A DNA stretch of 64,000 nt from Serratia microhaemolytica (lineage in GTDB: Bacteria; Pseudomonadota; Gammaproteobacteria; Enterobacterales; Enterobacteriaceae): positions 1 through 64,000 of the forward strand of contig NZ_SBEF01000014.1 of assembly GCF_004011885.1 (NCBI RefSeq), read 5' to 3'. Position numbers and translations under genes: made by a program. The notes under the pieces are model-generated. The model saw only the letters and a program-made list of their open reading frames with translations, ran no database searches and was not told the DNA's origin. Shown here one piece after another: positions 1 through 8,983 of this stretch (position 1 is the stretch's first letter; every line of letters starts with the position of its first letter).

Positions 1-149
1 ATCAATGTGGTTAAAGATTATTTCGTGATTAAGCATAGAGGTTGTCTGCTCGATATTAGCGGGTCAATAACGGAGATCATACCTCAAAAGCCTTGCCATG
101 CCTCGTTCATATGAGGGGATGGTTAAGGTGCTGGATATGACACATGAAG

Positions 150-167
150 CCCGGCCTTTCGGCCGGG
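150..167. terminator. GC-rich hairpin downstream of sxy/tfoX
   Basis: A 7-bp perfect stem (cccggcc / ggccggg) closes on a four-base loop just past the sxy stop codon. No clear T tract follows on either strand, so it may be a weak terminator or a 3' stabilising hairpin. The first 150 bases of the window hold no gene I can recognise. Confidence 0.4.
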
Positions 168-173
168 AGCGGA

Positions 174-800
174 TTAGTTGCGTTTCTCCTTTTGTTTTAC
201 CTGCAAATTTTTGAACCACTCAGTCAGCTCTTCCCGTTGAGTGGGTGGCAAAACTTCAGGGTGATATCCAGACAAAGCACCAGCAAGCTCCAACAAGGTT
301 TTCAGTCCGGGCTTTTTCGGTAGTGTCTGTAGCCTCAGAAAGCTATTTTTGGCACCTAACAGGCGGAGTTCATAGCTGTTCTTTATATCTACACGCCATA
401 GCCAACGTACGGTTGTGGCATCTATGTTGGGTAAATCCTTCAAGTTGCCGCAATGTCGCGTTTTCTGTTTTAACTCTGCCCGCGCCTCACAAATAGCGCG
501 ATAAGCCAACAGACATAATTCCTGCAGCGCCAACCACAAATTTTCATCCACCCGGTAGTAGCGCATCGTGATCGGGATCCCACGTTTTGAATGGGTCATA
601 TTGCGCATTCCGCGCGCACGGAAGGTGGGTTCAAGATTTTTGGTAGCACGCAAGTACAGTTCCCCCTCGTCAACCATTGCAAACAGCGTGCCATCAGCCA
701 GCAGCGCATAGCCACCAAATTGTGGCCGTGTAGCTATATTCCCTAGAGCAGAAAATTGAACTTTTGCTTGTTCAACTCTTTGTTCAGATTTTCCTTTCAT
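174..800 (-). CDS. sxy: TfoX/Sxy family DNA-transformation regulator
   Basis: This 208-residue protein matches Sxy (TfoX), the co-activator that works with CRP at CRP-S promoters of competence genes. The N-terminal domain (about residues 15-105) contains the family motif FGGYALLADGTLFAMVDEGE and the YYRVDE segment. The C-terminal domain (about 115-200) contains LKDLPN and LRLLGAKNSFLRL. The start has a strong ribosome site, GGAGG, eight bases upstream. It is divergent from sulA, as in Escherichia coli. The yccS/yccF genes that normally lie on its other side are not in the window. The length equals the family norm, and no damage is visible. Confidence 0.92.
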   Translation of the reverse strand: MKGKSEQRVEQAKVQFSALGNIATRPQFGGYALLADGTLFAMVDEGELYLRATKNLEPTFRARGMRNMTHSKRGIPITMRYYRVDENLWLALQELCLLAYRAICEARAELKQKTRHCGNLKDLPNIDATTVRWLWRVDIKNSYELRLLGAKNSFLRLQTLPKKPGLKTLLELAGALSGYHPEVLPPTQREELTEWFKNLQVKQKEKRN

Positions 801-966
801 TAAAACCTCCGTAGATAAAAATAATGACAGGTACGCTTATTTTTTTAATAAACGTAGCGGTAACAATCAATTAACCAAGTTACCTGCTCTTTTAGTGGTT
901 GAAAACCATAAAAAGCGATAAAAGTCAAAATGATTTCAATTATGCGAAGTGTAACGAAAAATTTAG

Positions 967-1008
967 TTGATCTTATCATTATGCTAGATATACTGTATAA
1001 AAACACAG
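967..1008 (+). promoter_or_regulatory. sulA promoter with LexA operator (SOS box)
   Basis: A sigma-70 type promoter can be read as TTGATC (967-972), 16 bases, TATACT (989-994). A perfect CTG-N10-CAG LexA box, CTGTATAAAAACACAG, occupies 993-1008 and overlaps the -10 element. LexA bound there would block RNA polymerase, so sulA should be induced by DNA damage, as in other enterobacteria. Confidence 0.88.
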
Positions 1009-1031
1009 TATCGACAAGAAGGGAATGCTCT

Positions 1032-1535
1032 ATGCGTGCTCAATTTAACTCTCGTCATCAGTTTATCCCAGTCGCACACTCTGCGTGTGCGACCATTGCC
1101 GCCAGTTGCAACGATAAAAAGCATGGTGCCATTTGGGAGTTTGTTTATAGTCAACAACAACCGTTGCTACACCCCCCACTGTTGCCATTACTGCAACAGT
1201 TAGGGCAGCAAGCGCGTTGGTTATTATGGTTAGCACCACAAAAGAGATTAAGCAGGGCTTGGCTTGAACAGGTGAATTTACCGGTGAATAAAGTGGTACA
1301 ACTTCACCAAATCATGTCACATGCTACCGTAGGCGTAATGGAGCGAGCGTTATTGAGCGGCAATTACAGCGTGGTGTTAGGTTGGCTGCCGGCACTCACC
1401 GAGCAAGATCGGTCAAGATTAGCTCAAGCGGCAGAACAGGGGAATGCCTATGGTTTTATCATGCGGCCACAGCAAGATACCCTCCAATCCACACGGCCTG
1501 ATTCTGTAAATTTTCGTGCTTCATTGTATCATTAA
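1032..1535 (+). CDS. sulA: SOS cell-division inhibitor SulA
   Basis: SulA binds FtsZ and stops Z-ring assembly during the SOS response. The 167-residue product has the family core [17 protein letters not shown], the [11 protein letters not shown] segment and the [10 protein letters not shown] motif. It ends in the LYH tail that the Lon protease recognises in the E. coli protein. I chose the ATG at 1032 rather than an in-frame ATG at 930. The upstream extension has no homology, would run across the promoter and LexA box, and the 1032 start has an AAGGGA ribosome site. Divergent from sxy and followed by ompA, the usual order. Confidence 0.93.
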   Translation: MRAQFNSRHQFIPVAHSACATIAASCNDKKHGAIWEFVYSQQQPLLHPPLLPLLQQLGQQARWLLWLAPQKRLSRAWLEQVNLPVNKVVQLHQIMSHATVGVMERALLSGNYSVVLGWLPALTEQDRSRLAQAAEQGNAYGFIMRPQQDTLQSTRPDSVNFRASLYH

Positions 1536-1895
1536 GTAAAATTACCACCAATAGAAGCTATTAGTGTTTCTAATGAATTAAAATCATGAAATCACAGTAA
1601 AACTTTTGCATGCGTGCTGTGCTGTATCGATATAACACCATAAAAATAATAACTTATTTTTATTTTCTGTCGTGGGGTTGGCAAGTCAATCTAATGTTTT
1701 TTTTAGATCTTCATCACATCACACTTGTAACTTTCGCGCTAGGTTGTAGACTTTATATCGCCAAGGTTGCTCAATGACGCCAAAAACACTGGCTGAGTAG
1801 CACTCAAGAGTCCAAACTTTGGAGCAAGAATTTAAACCAAGGGCTGAATGTGGCTTTCACGCTCATGGTCTATCTGAATGATAACGAGGCGCAAA
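1536..1895 (+). other. sulA-ompA intergenic region containing the long ompA leader
   Basis: No gene is seen in these 360 bases. The right half holds the ompA promoter and an untranslated leader of roughly 135 nt. That length is close to the well-known leader of E. coli ompA, which folds at its 5' end and makes the mRNA long-lived. The last bases before the start, gataacgaggcgcaaa, match the E. coli leader as I recall it. Confidence 0.6.
1725..1752 (+). promoter_or_regulatory. ompA promoter
   Basis: TTGTAA (1725-1730) and TAGACT (1747-1752) are separated by 16 bases. The -10 element and the following bases (gttgtagactttatatcgcc) closely resemble the E. coli ompA promoter and transcript start. 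This places the 5' end near 1759. Confidence 0.65.
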
Positions 1896-2990
1896 ATGAA
1901 AAAGACAGCTATCGCATTAGCAGTGGCACTGGCTGGTTTCGCTACCGTAGCGAAAGCCGCTCCAGACGATAATACGTTCTACACCGGCGCGAAGGTTGGC
2001 TGGTCTAAATATTACAGCACTGGTTTTGAGGCTGAAGGTTTTGGCAGCCTGACAAGTGCAACGACAGACAGAAGCCAAGTGGGTGCGGGTGCCTTTATGG
2101 GCTACCAGGTTAATCCATTCATTGGTGTTGAGCTGGGTTACGACTGGCTTGGCCGTATGCCATATGCGGGTGTAGAAAATAATGGTGCTTTCAAAGCACA
2201 AGGTATCCAGTTGGCAGCCAAATTGGGTTACCCAATTCTGAACAATTTAGATGTTTATACCCGTTTAGGTGGTATGGCTTGGCGTGTTGATTCTAGTGCT
2301 AACTTTGGCGCTAACACTGCTGATAGCCAGCGTATCAGTGCGCATGATACCGGCGTGTCTCCTTTGGCTGCGTTGGGCTTCGAATATGCGGTAACTCGTA
2401 ACTGGGCAACTCGCCTAGATTATCAGTGGACTCATCAGATTGGCGATAAAGGCAGTGTGGGTGCGCGCCCTGACAATGGCCTGTTGAGCTTGGGTCTCTC
2501 TTACCGCTTTGGCCAGTCTGAGCCAATGCCGGTAGCAGCAGCGCCAATGCCAGAACCTACTCCAGTGGCGCCACCTGCTGAAGTGAAGAAATTTGAGCTG
2601 ACTTCTGACGTTCTGTTCGATTTCGGTAAGGCTACTGTTCGTACTCAAGGCCAACAGGCACTTGAGCAACTCTACTCTGAGTTGAGCGCACTGGATCCAG
2701 TAGAAGGTTCAGTGACAGTGACTGGTTTCACCGATGCCGTTGGTTCTGCAGACTTCAACATGCGTCTCTCTGAGCAACGTGCTCAATCTGTTACCAATTA
2801 CTTGATTTCTAAAGGCATTCCAGCTAACAGAATCACTACTCGTGGCATGGGTGCAGCTAACCCAGTGACTGGCGATAGCTGTGGTTTCCGTTCTGGTCGT
2901 CCAACAGCGGCACAGATTGCTTGTATGGCACCTGACCGTCGCGTAGAGATTGAAGTTCAAGGTACCAGAGAAGTTGTAGCTCAGCCTTAA
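1896..2990 (+). CDS. ompA: Outer membrane protein A
   Basis: OmpA is an abundant outer-membrane beta-barrel that also binds peptidoglycan. The 364-residue precursor starts with a 21-residue signal peptide ending AKA. The eight-strand barrel runs to about residue 205 (closing [11 protein letters not shown]). A Pro/Ala hinge (about 210-230) follows, then the periplasmic OmpA-like domain with the peptidoglycan-binding motif [16 protein letters not shown] and the two cysteines near the C-terminus. The start at 1896 is used instead of an in-frame ATG at 1878, because GAGG lies 8 bases upstream and MKKTAIA is the family start. Downstream, matP is expected in relatives but helD is found instead. Confidence 0.97.
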   Translation: MKKTAIALAVALAGFATVAKAAPDDNTFYTGAKVGWSKYYSTGFEAEGFGSLTSATTDRSQVGAGAFMGYQVNPFIGVELGYDWLGRMPYAGVENNGAFKAQGIQLAAKLGYPILNNLDVYTRLGGMAWRVDSSANFGANTADSQRISAHDTGVSPLAALGFEYAVTRNWATRLDYQWTHQIGDKGSVGARPDNGLLSLGLSYRFGQSEPMPVAAAPMPEPTPVAPPAEVKKFELTSDVLFDFGKATVRTQGQQALEQLYSELSALDPVEGSVTVTGFTDAVGSADFNMRLSEQRAQSVTNYLISKGIPANRITTRGMGAANPVTGDSCGFRSGRPTAAQIACMAPDRRVEIEVQGTREVVAQP

Positions 2991-3012
2991 TTTCAATTAG
3001 CTATCTATAATC

Positions 3013-3049
3013 AACCAGTCATGCCTTCATGGTGTGGCTGGTTTTTTTA
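3013..3049 (+). terminator. ompA Rho-independent terminator
   Basis: A long stem begins aaccag (3013-3018) and ends ctggtt (3038-3043), with seven further inner pairs including wobble pairs around a five-base loop. It runs straight into seven T residues. Position and form are those of a classical intrinsic terminator. Confidence 0.9.
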
Positions 3050-3114
3050 TTATTAATCCATCGTGCTGTTTGTTGAAAACAGCGCCATCGCCCGCTTAGC
3101 TGTGCTCATCACTG

Positions 3115-3158
3115 GCCAGAAGTTTTCTATTTACCTGTTTCGCGGTAACGCTTCTGGC
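3115..3158. repeat. Nested inverted repeat between ompA and helD
   Basis: gccagaag (3115-3122) pairs perfectly with cttctggc (3151-3158). Inside it ttacc (3131-3135) pairs with ggtaa (3144-3148). There is no T tract, so it is not an obvious terminator. It sits at a gene-order breakpoint and may be a remnant of an interspersed palindromic element. Confidence 0.45.
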
Positions 3159-3215
3159 ATTGAATGGGTAGAATAGATTTCGGATACCGCTTTCAACATA
3201 TCAATGGCATAAGCA

Positions 3216-5315
3216 ATGGAACTTAAAGCGACAGCACTGGGCAAACATTTAGCACAACATCCCTACAATCGGATCCGATTACTTAATGCGGGGGTGGAAC
3301 TGAGAGGTGATAAGCATGAGTATCTATTGCCATTCAATCAGTTGATAAATATCACCTGCAAGCGAGGGGTTGTTTGGGGAGTGCTGGAGTTTGAATTGCC
3401 GGATGGCAAAGTCGTGCGGCTACACGGCACCGAGTGGCAGGCTACCAAGCAGTTTTATCATCGGCTACAGCACGTTTGGCAGCAGTGGAGCTTGGAGATG
3501 AGCCGAGTAAGTGCCAATGCGCTACAACAGCAACTTGATCATATTGACAGTGTCGAACGCCAGGATAAGTGGTTAAAAAGTCAAGATGTCACTGAATTAC
3601 AGCAGCAGATCCGCCAACTATTTGCCAACTTGCCAATGCCGCTAGCGCGTTTAACCCAGTTTGAGGATTGCCAAAGTCGCTACCAACGCTGCTTGTCATG
3701 GCTGCAAGATAATCCGGATGGTGTGGTGTTGCGTAACCAGCAATGGATGGCACGGGTGAAGCAACAACATCCTGACTTCTTCCGCCAGATTGAAGCCTCA
3801 CCGTTGAGTGATCAACAGATCCAAGTGATACTCAATGCTGAAGAGACTTTGCTGTTGCTCGCTGCAGCCGGTTGTGGAAAGAGCGCAATGTTAATCGCCC
3901 GCGTGTGCTGGTTACTGTTACGCAATGAAGCGGAACCGAGACAGATATTGTTGTTAGCCCCCAACAACTCACTGAGCGAACAACTAGAACAGCGCTTGCA
4001 TCAGCAGTGTGGAGTGCTACCAATCCAAGTTCATACATTAAACTCCTTGGCACAGCATATTGTGCAACAGAACAGTAGCAAAAGTTTTTTTATCAGTCAG
4101 TTGGAGCAAGATACTGCACTACGCAGAGCCTGGTTAACCAAACTGTGGCAACAGCAGTGTAATGAAAAAAAAGCACAAGCGAACGGTTGGCGGCAGTGGT
4201 TGAGTGAAGCGTTTGGTTGGCAGCTCAGTGAAGAACATTTTTGGCATCAGCCACCATTGGTGCAACGCTTGGCAGAACACCTTGATCGCTGGTTAACTGC
4301 GTTACGGGCGCAAACAGTGAGCCAAGCGCAGATATTGCAACAGGCCGAAGCTGCCATGCAACCGCTATTGAAAAAACGTCTGCAACTGATGGCACCACTG
4401 CTCAAGGCGTGGAAAGCCGCATTGAAACAGGAAAGCGCAGTAGATACATTTGCTCTTCATCAACAGGCGATCAAACTGCTACAAAACGGGCGTTTTATTA
4501 GCCCGTGGAAACAGATCTTGGTTGATGACTGGCAACAGATCCCACCGCAACAGCAGCAATTATTGACCACACTACATCAACAGCACAAGCGCACTAGTCT
4601 GTTTGCTACTGGCGATGAGCTGTCAATCAACGAAGTGATGCAGCGGCAGCACAAATCAGTCATGGCTGCGTTTAGCGACCACTTTGCCAACGCCAAGAGT
4701 TGCCACCTGGCGAGCAGTTACCGCTTCAATGCACGCATTGGCGAAGTTGTGACGCACTTGATCGGTGATGTTGATCGAGGGGTACAGCCAGCGCCAATCG
4801 GTCTGAGCAAAGGTAATAAAAAGTCGGTAATGATGTTGCCACAAAACCAGTTGCCGGCACTGCTCGATAAAATCAGTGGATATGCAAAACCTTCTGAGCA
4901 GGTGTTGCTGCTGGCACGTTATGAGTATCTAAAACCTGACCTGCTAGCCACGGCAGCGATCCGCTGGCCAACACTGACAATCTCATTTATGACGTTCGAA
5001 GCCAGCCAAGGGCAGCAAGCGGAATATGTCATTGTGAGCGGATTGGCACAGGATGATGATGCATTCCCATTCGAAACCAGCGACATATTACTAGAATATC
5101 TACTGTGTTTGGTTTCGAATGACCAGCTAAAAAACAATCAAACACAACAATGCCAGCAGTTAGCTGATACTGCGACTAAACGCGAGAGGCTGCAACTTTA
5201 CCTGGCACTGACACGAGCCAAACATCGTGTTTGGCTAATGTATGATGAGCAGCGACCGTCGACAGTGTTTGACCAACTGAAACAGATTGGCCTGCCGCTC
5301 AGCAAAAAACCGTAA
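3216..5315 (+). CDS. helD: DNA helicase IV (HelD/UvrD superfamily 1), motif-degenerate
   Basis: The 699-residue product aligns along its whole length with HelD (helicase IV, about 684 residues in E. coli), a 3'-5' SF1 helicase. Walker A is present as AAGCGKS (217-223, Lys222). The arginine motif LALTRAKHRVW (from about 663) and SYRFNARIGEV are also kept. Other motifs are altered. Motif II reads DDWQQ (437-441) where the family has DEFQD. Motif III begins GDELSIN (466-472) where GDDWQAI is expected. Motif V reads ASQGQQ (596-601) with Gln in place of the usual Lys. The motif Ia region also lacks its normal Lys-Ala-Ala. The frame is open, so the gene may make a stable but helicase-impaired protein. 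Convergent with mgsA, as in relatives. Confidence 0.85.
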   Translation: MELKATALGKHLAQHPYNRIRLLNAGVELRGDKHEYLLPFNQLINITCKRGVVWGVLEFELPDGKVVRLHGTEWQATKQFYHRLQHVWQQWSLEMSRVSANALQQQLDHIDSVERQDKWLKSQDVTELQQQIRQLFANLPMPLARLTQFEDCQSRYQRCLSWLQDNPDGVVLRNQQWMARVKQQHPDFFRQIEASPLSDQQIQVILNAEETLLLLAAAGCGKSAMLIARVCWLLLRNEAEPRQILLLAPNNSLSEQLEQRLHQQCGVLPIQVHTLNSLAQHIVQQNSSKSFFISQLEQDTALRRAWLTKLWQQQCNEKKAQANGWRQWLSEAFGWQLSEEHFWHQPPLVQRLAEHLDRWLTALRAQTVSQAQILQQAEAAMQPLLKKRLQLMAPLLKAWKAALKQESAVDTFALHQQAIKLLQNGRFISPWKQILVDDWQQIPPQQQQLLTTLHQQHKRTSLFATGDELSINEVMQRQHKSVMAAFSDHFANAKSCHLASSYRFNARIGEVVTHLIGDVDRGVQPAPIGLSKGNKKSVMMLPQNQLPALLDKISGYAKPSEQVLLLARYEYLKPDLLATAAIRWPTLTISFMTFEASQGQQAEYVIVSGLAQDDDAFPFETSDILLEYLLCLVSNDQLKNNQTQQCQQLADTATKRERLQLYLALTRAKHRVWLMYDEQRPSTVFDQLKQIGLPLSKKP

Positions 5316-5324
5316 TCTGCGGCA

Positions 5325-5783
5325 TCATCGCAGACGTTCAGCGAGATATTTTTGATAGTCGGGAATGGCTATCTCAACCGACTGTGCAAACAGTGGCGAC
5401 GCGATGAGAAAATCGGCGGTTGAACGATTGGTAGCCACCGGAATATTCCAAACTGTCGCTAAACGCAGTAGTGCTTTTACATCCGGATCATGCGGCACAG
5501 CATTGAGTGGATCCCAGAAGAAGATCAGCAGATCAATCTTGCCTTCGGAGATCAAAGCCCCTACCTGCTGATCACCGCCCATCGGGCCACTCAGTAGGCG
5601 CTGAACGGGTAGCGCACAAGCACGCTGGATCAGATTACCGGTAGTGCCGGTGGCATAAAGCAAGTGCTGGCTCAGCTCAGCGTTATGATCAGCCACCCAG
5701 GTCAGCATTGCTTGTTTACAGTGATCGTGTGCAACTAAGGCAATATGCTTTTGCTTGGACAGGATGCGTGTTGTTTGTTCCAT
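5325..5783 (-). CDS. mgsA: Methylglyoxal synthase
   Basis: MgsA converts dihydroxyacetone phosphate to methylglyoxal and phosphate, a bypass relieving sugar-phosphate stress. The 152-residue protein has the expected length and carries HDHCKQ, the glycine-rich TGTTGN phosphate loop, and [19 protein letters not shown] with the catalytic aspartates, followed by [20 protein letters not shown]. The start at 5783 matches the family N-terminus and has AAGGA just upstream; an earlier in-frame ATG at 5885 has neither. It is convergent with helD, ten bases away. Confidence 0.95.
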   Translation of the reverse strand: MEQTTRILSKQKHIALVAHDHCKQAMLTWVADHNAELSQHLLYATGTTGNLIQRACALPVQRLLSGPMGGDQQVGALISEGKIDLLIFFWDPLNAVPHDPDVKALLRLATVWNIPVATNRSTADFLIASPLFAQSVEIAIPDYQKYLAERLR

Positions 5784-5887
5784 CTTTTTTCCTTGGTCAA
5801 TCGGTTGCGAACCACAATCGGCGTTGATACTTGGCCAACGGCGATGCAACGTAACATACCACCCGTATAGAGTGGGTCGGCACAATA

Positions 5888-6400
5888 TTAGCGCAAAAAG
5901 CCCTCATGTTTGAGTAACCACTGTTTACGTGGTAATCCACCAGCATAACCGGTCATCATACCGTTGGCACCGATCACCCGGTGACAGGGCACGATAATAC
6001 TGATCGGATTGGCACCATTTGCCGCGCCTACAGCACGTACTGCACGTGGTCGATCGACGCGTTTGGCTAACTCACCATAACTGATCGTACTACCAGCGGG
6101 AATGAGGCGTAACTGCTGCCACACTGAGCATTGAAAGGGGGTACCGTGGCTGACGACCGGGATCTGTGACAGCACAGCCAGCTCACCGGCAAAATAGCGT
6201 TGTATCATCTCACTCAGCCCTGCAGGATTATCGGCGGTCTGTAGTAAAAACGGGTGCTGACGATAGCGAGCATCGAGTAGTTTCATCAGCCGCTGTTCAT
6301 GATCACTCCAATCTAGCCCACGCACTTGCCCCTGTTGATCGGCGATCAACAGCAGTTCACCAATCGGTGTGGGGATCCGGTCACTCAAGAAAATCTGCAT
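5888..6400 (-). CDS. ogt: Methylated-DNA--[protein]-cysteine S-methyltransferase (Ogt type)
   Basis: This enzyme removes O6-alkyl groups from guanine by transferring them to its own cysteine, a suicidal direct repair. The 170-residue protein has the Ogt N-terminal domain, then the helix-turn-helix DNA-binding domain ([20 protein letters not shown]) and the active site [10 protein letters not shown]. The arginine finger is in the RAVRAVG segment. The chosen start (6400) gives the usual length, and an AAAGGT ribosome site precedes it. A longer frame to 6484 lacks homology. It overlaps nothing and lies just beyond the mgsA promoter side. Confidence 0.93.
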   Translation of the reverse strand: MQIFLSDRIPTPIGELLLIADQQGQVRGLDWSDHEQRLMKLLDARYRQHPFLLQTADNPAGLSEMIQRYFAGELAVLSQIPVVSHGTPFQCSVWQQLRLIPAGSTISYGELAKRVDRPRAVRAVGAANGANPISIIVPCHRVIGANGMMTGYAGGLPRKQWLLKHEGFLR

Positions 6401-6612
6401 CTTCGCTACCTTTGGGTAAATAACGGTGATTATGGCATGGGGCGCCCCACGCGGGCACGTGGATTGAATCGATTGTTTCTTCAACCGAGATCGGCGAAAA
6501 TGGCCGCCAACCAGAATTGGCGATGCCGATTGAACTATTATATTGATGTCGGTAAGACTATCCGGCGATCATTGTCTCGATAACCCCATATTGCAACGAA
6601 AAGACGCGCTCA

Positions 6613-8202
6613 ATGACAGATCAACATTTTCTCGACGAAATCAATAAACGAAGGACTTTTGCCATTATCTCGCACCCAGATGCTGGTAAAACCACCATTA
6701 CCGAGAAAGTGCTGTTATTTGGGCAGGCGATCCAAGTGGCGGGTACGGTCAAGGGCAGAGGCTCTAGCCAGCACGCTAAGTCAGACTGGATGGAGATGGA
6801 GAAGCAGCGTGGTATCTCAATCACCACCTCGGTAATGCAGTTTCCCTATGCTGATTGTCTGGTGAACTTGCTGGATACGCCAGGACATGAGGATTTTTCT
6901 GAGGATACCTATCGCACGTTAACTGCGGTCGATTGCTGCCTAATGGTGATTGATGCGGCAAAAGGGGTAGAAGATCGTACCCGTAAATTGATGGAAGTGA
7001 CGCGGTTACGTGATACTCCGATTTTGACCTTCATGAACAAACTGGATCGCGATATTCGTGATCCAATGGAAGTCATGGACGAAGTCGAACGGGAGTTGCA
7101 GATCGCCTGTTCACCGATCACCTGGCCAATTGGTTGCGGTAAGCTGTTTAAGGGGGTTTATCATCTCTACAAGGATGAAACCTATCTGTATCAGAGTGGC
7201 AAAGGGCACACCATTCAGGAGGTGCGCACGGTGAAGGGGCTAAATAACCCTGAGCTGGATGCAGCCGTAGGTGAAGAGCTGGCAGCGCAACTGCGTGAAG
7301 AGCTAGAGTTAGTGCAGGGCGCTTCACATGAGTTTGATCATCAAGCGTTCTTGGATGGTGAGTTGACACCGGTATTTTTTGGGACTGCACTGGGTAACTT
7401 TGGTGTTGACCATATGCTTGATGGTCTGGTGGCTTGGGCACCAACGCCAATGGCGCGTAAAACGGATATGCGAGAAGTGTCGGCTGCAGAACAGAAGTTC
7501 AGTGGTTTTGTGTTCAAGATCCAGGCCAATATGGATCCAAAACATCGTGACCGAGTGGCTTTTATGCGTGTGGTTTCTGGCTGTTACCAGAAGGGGATGA
7601 AGTTGTATCAGGTGCGCACAGGAAAAGATTTGGTGCTCTCTGATGCCTTGACCTTTATGGCGGGTGATCGCGCCCACGTAGAAGAGGCTTATCCCGGCGA
7701 TATTATTGGCTTGCATAATCACGGCACCATTCAGATTGGCGATACCTTTACCCAGGGTGAAGTGATGAAGTTTACCGGTATTCCTAACTTTGCCCCTGAG
7801 TTATTCCGTCGGATCCGCTTGCGTGATCCGTTGAAGCAGAAGCAATTACTCAAGGGGCTGGTACAACTTTCGGAAGAAGGCGCTGTTCAGGTATTCCGGC
7901 CGATTGCCAATAACGATTTGATCGTCGGTGCGGTGGGGGTGCTGCAGTTTGATGTGGTGGTTTCCCGCCTGAAGACGGAATACAACGTTGAAGCACAGTA
8001 TGAATCGGTCAATGTGGCAACAGCGCGTTGGGTAGAGTGTGCTGATGTGAAGAAGTTTGAGGAATTCAAGCGTAAAAATGAACAGAACCTTGCGCTGGAT
8101 GGCGGTGATAATCTCTCTTATATCGCCCCAACCATGGTGAACCTCAATCTGACACAAGAGCGTTATCCGGACATTGTGTTTCGCAAAACACGTGAACATT
8201 AA
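6613..8202 (+). CDS. prfC: Peptide chain release factor 3
   Basis: RF3 is a GTPase that removes RF1 and RF2 from the ribosome after peptide release. The 529-residue product is the same length as the E. coli protein. G1 is the P-loop [12 protein letters not shown] (about residues 17-29). Switch II/G3 is [18 protein letters not shown], and G4 is [10 protein letters not shown]-Tu-like domain II and the RF3 C-terminal domain follow. A ribosome site is weak (gaaaagacg), but the start matches the family. The usual neighbour osmY is absent; instead a gene-free stretch of about 780 bases follows. Confidence 0.97.
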   Translation: MTDQHFLDEINKRRTFAIISHPDAGKTTITEKVLLFGQAIQVAGTVKGRGSSQHAKSDWMEMEKQRGISITTSVMQFPYADCLVNLLDTPGHEDFSEDTYRTLTAVDCCLMVIDAAKGVEDRTRKLMEVTRLRDTPILTFMNKLDRDIRDPMEVMDEVERELQIACSPITWPIGCGKLFKGVYHLYKDETYLYQSGKGHTIQEVRTVKGLNNPELDAAVGEELAAQLREELELVQGASHEFDHQAFLDGELTPVFFGTALGNFGVDHMLDGLVAWAPTPMARKTDMREVSAAEQKFSGFVFKIQANMDPKHRDRVAFMRVVSGCYQKGMKLYQVRTGKDLVLSDALTFMAGDRAHVEEAYPGDIIGLHNHGTIQIGDTFTQGEVMKFTGIPNFAPELFRRIRLRDPLKQKQLLKGLVQLSEEGAVQVFRPIANNDLIVGAVGVLQFDVVVSRLKTEYNVEAQYESVNVATARWVECADVKKFEEFKRKNEQNLALDGGDNLSYIAPTMVNLNLTQERYPDIVFRKTREH

Positions 8203-8983
8203 CAACACGTTATCGCCAAAAGAGCTGTTTTTGTTCCCGCGCGTTGCATGACATGCTCACGCAACGCCCGTACTTGCTGACTTTGGTACTGGGTGCGGGT
8301 TCTAACTGGTGCTGCCAATAGCATGTTATGCGAATAGGTTTTAAATTCAGTCTCGGGCTGGCTGTGTGCTCTCGGTTTTCGTTGCAGAACACGCGCGCAG
8401 CCCGTTCAGATCGTGTATTACTCCAACTCACGGTCATGCAGCTTGCCATCGCACTCAATACCACCTGAAAACAGATCCCCAGTGACTTACGTCATTGGCA
8501 AGCAACAGCGTTGTTTTTTCTGCGGTGATGCTAATCAGTTGCTAACATTAACTACCATATGCCGCTAATTTTCGCCTTTTCTCTTTTCAAGCGATTCTGT
8601 TTGCTCAATACTGACACAGTGGCAGCCTTGCTGTGGTAGACTGCCAACTATCTGTAGCTGCAGTGTAAAAGTATGACAGTTTTTTAATCGCCAAGCGGCT
8701 GCAGTGTCTGTGGTTGAGTGAACCGACAAACAGGGTTGTCGGCAAATGACAATGTTGCACTTAGCGGAATAGGTATCTCAGCTATCCGCTGTGTGAGTCT
8801 GCTCGATACCGTCAGTTATCGTGGGTGACCAGTGGATATTTCGCTGGTGTATTGTAATCATTTTGGGCTGTGTGATACAGCCAGCACTTCAGCAACCCGG
8901 CTGTGCCGTTCAAGGCCTAGCCGGTGGCTTTGTTGGCAGTGCCTAGGTCTCATATTTTCGGGGAGCGGAAACGCAACAGCAAG
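8203..8983. other. Long gene-free stretch between prfC and sstT with several hairpins
   Basis: I find no credible gene in these 781 bases; the short frames in it have no ribosome sites and no recognisable product. It contains at least five hairpins. They are gcgttgc/gcaacgc (8241-8267, perhaps the prfC terminator), ccgacaa/ttgtcgg (8723-8742), agcggaatag/ctatccgct (8763-8790), ggctg/cagcc (8866-8882) and ccggct/agccgg with an inner gcc/ggc (8897-8924). The last four are spread over the 260 bases before sstT and may form a structured leader. The left part may be decayed coding DNA. Confidence 0.45.

Noticed and set aside
930-1031. N-terminal extension of sulA from an ATG at 930
   Set aside because: It would place the promoter and LexA operator inside the coding region and matches nothing in SulA.
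7324-7722. 132-codon minus-strand frame inside prfC
   Set aside because: Antisense shadow of a full-length RF3 gene; no independent support.
8328-8468. 46-codon frame beginning MRIGFKFSLGLAV after prfC
   Set aside because: No ribosome site and no family match; could be chance in a gene-free stretch.
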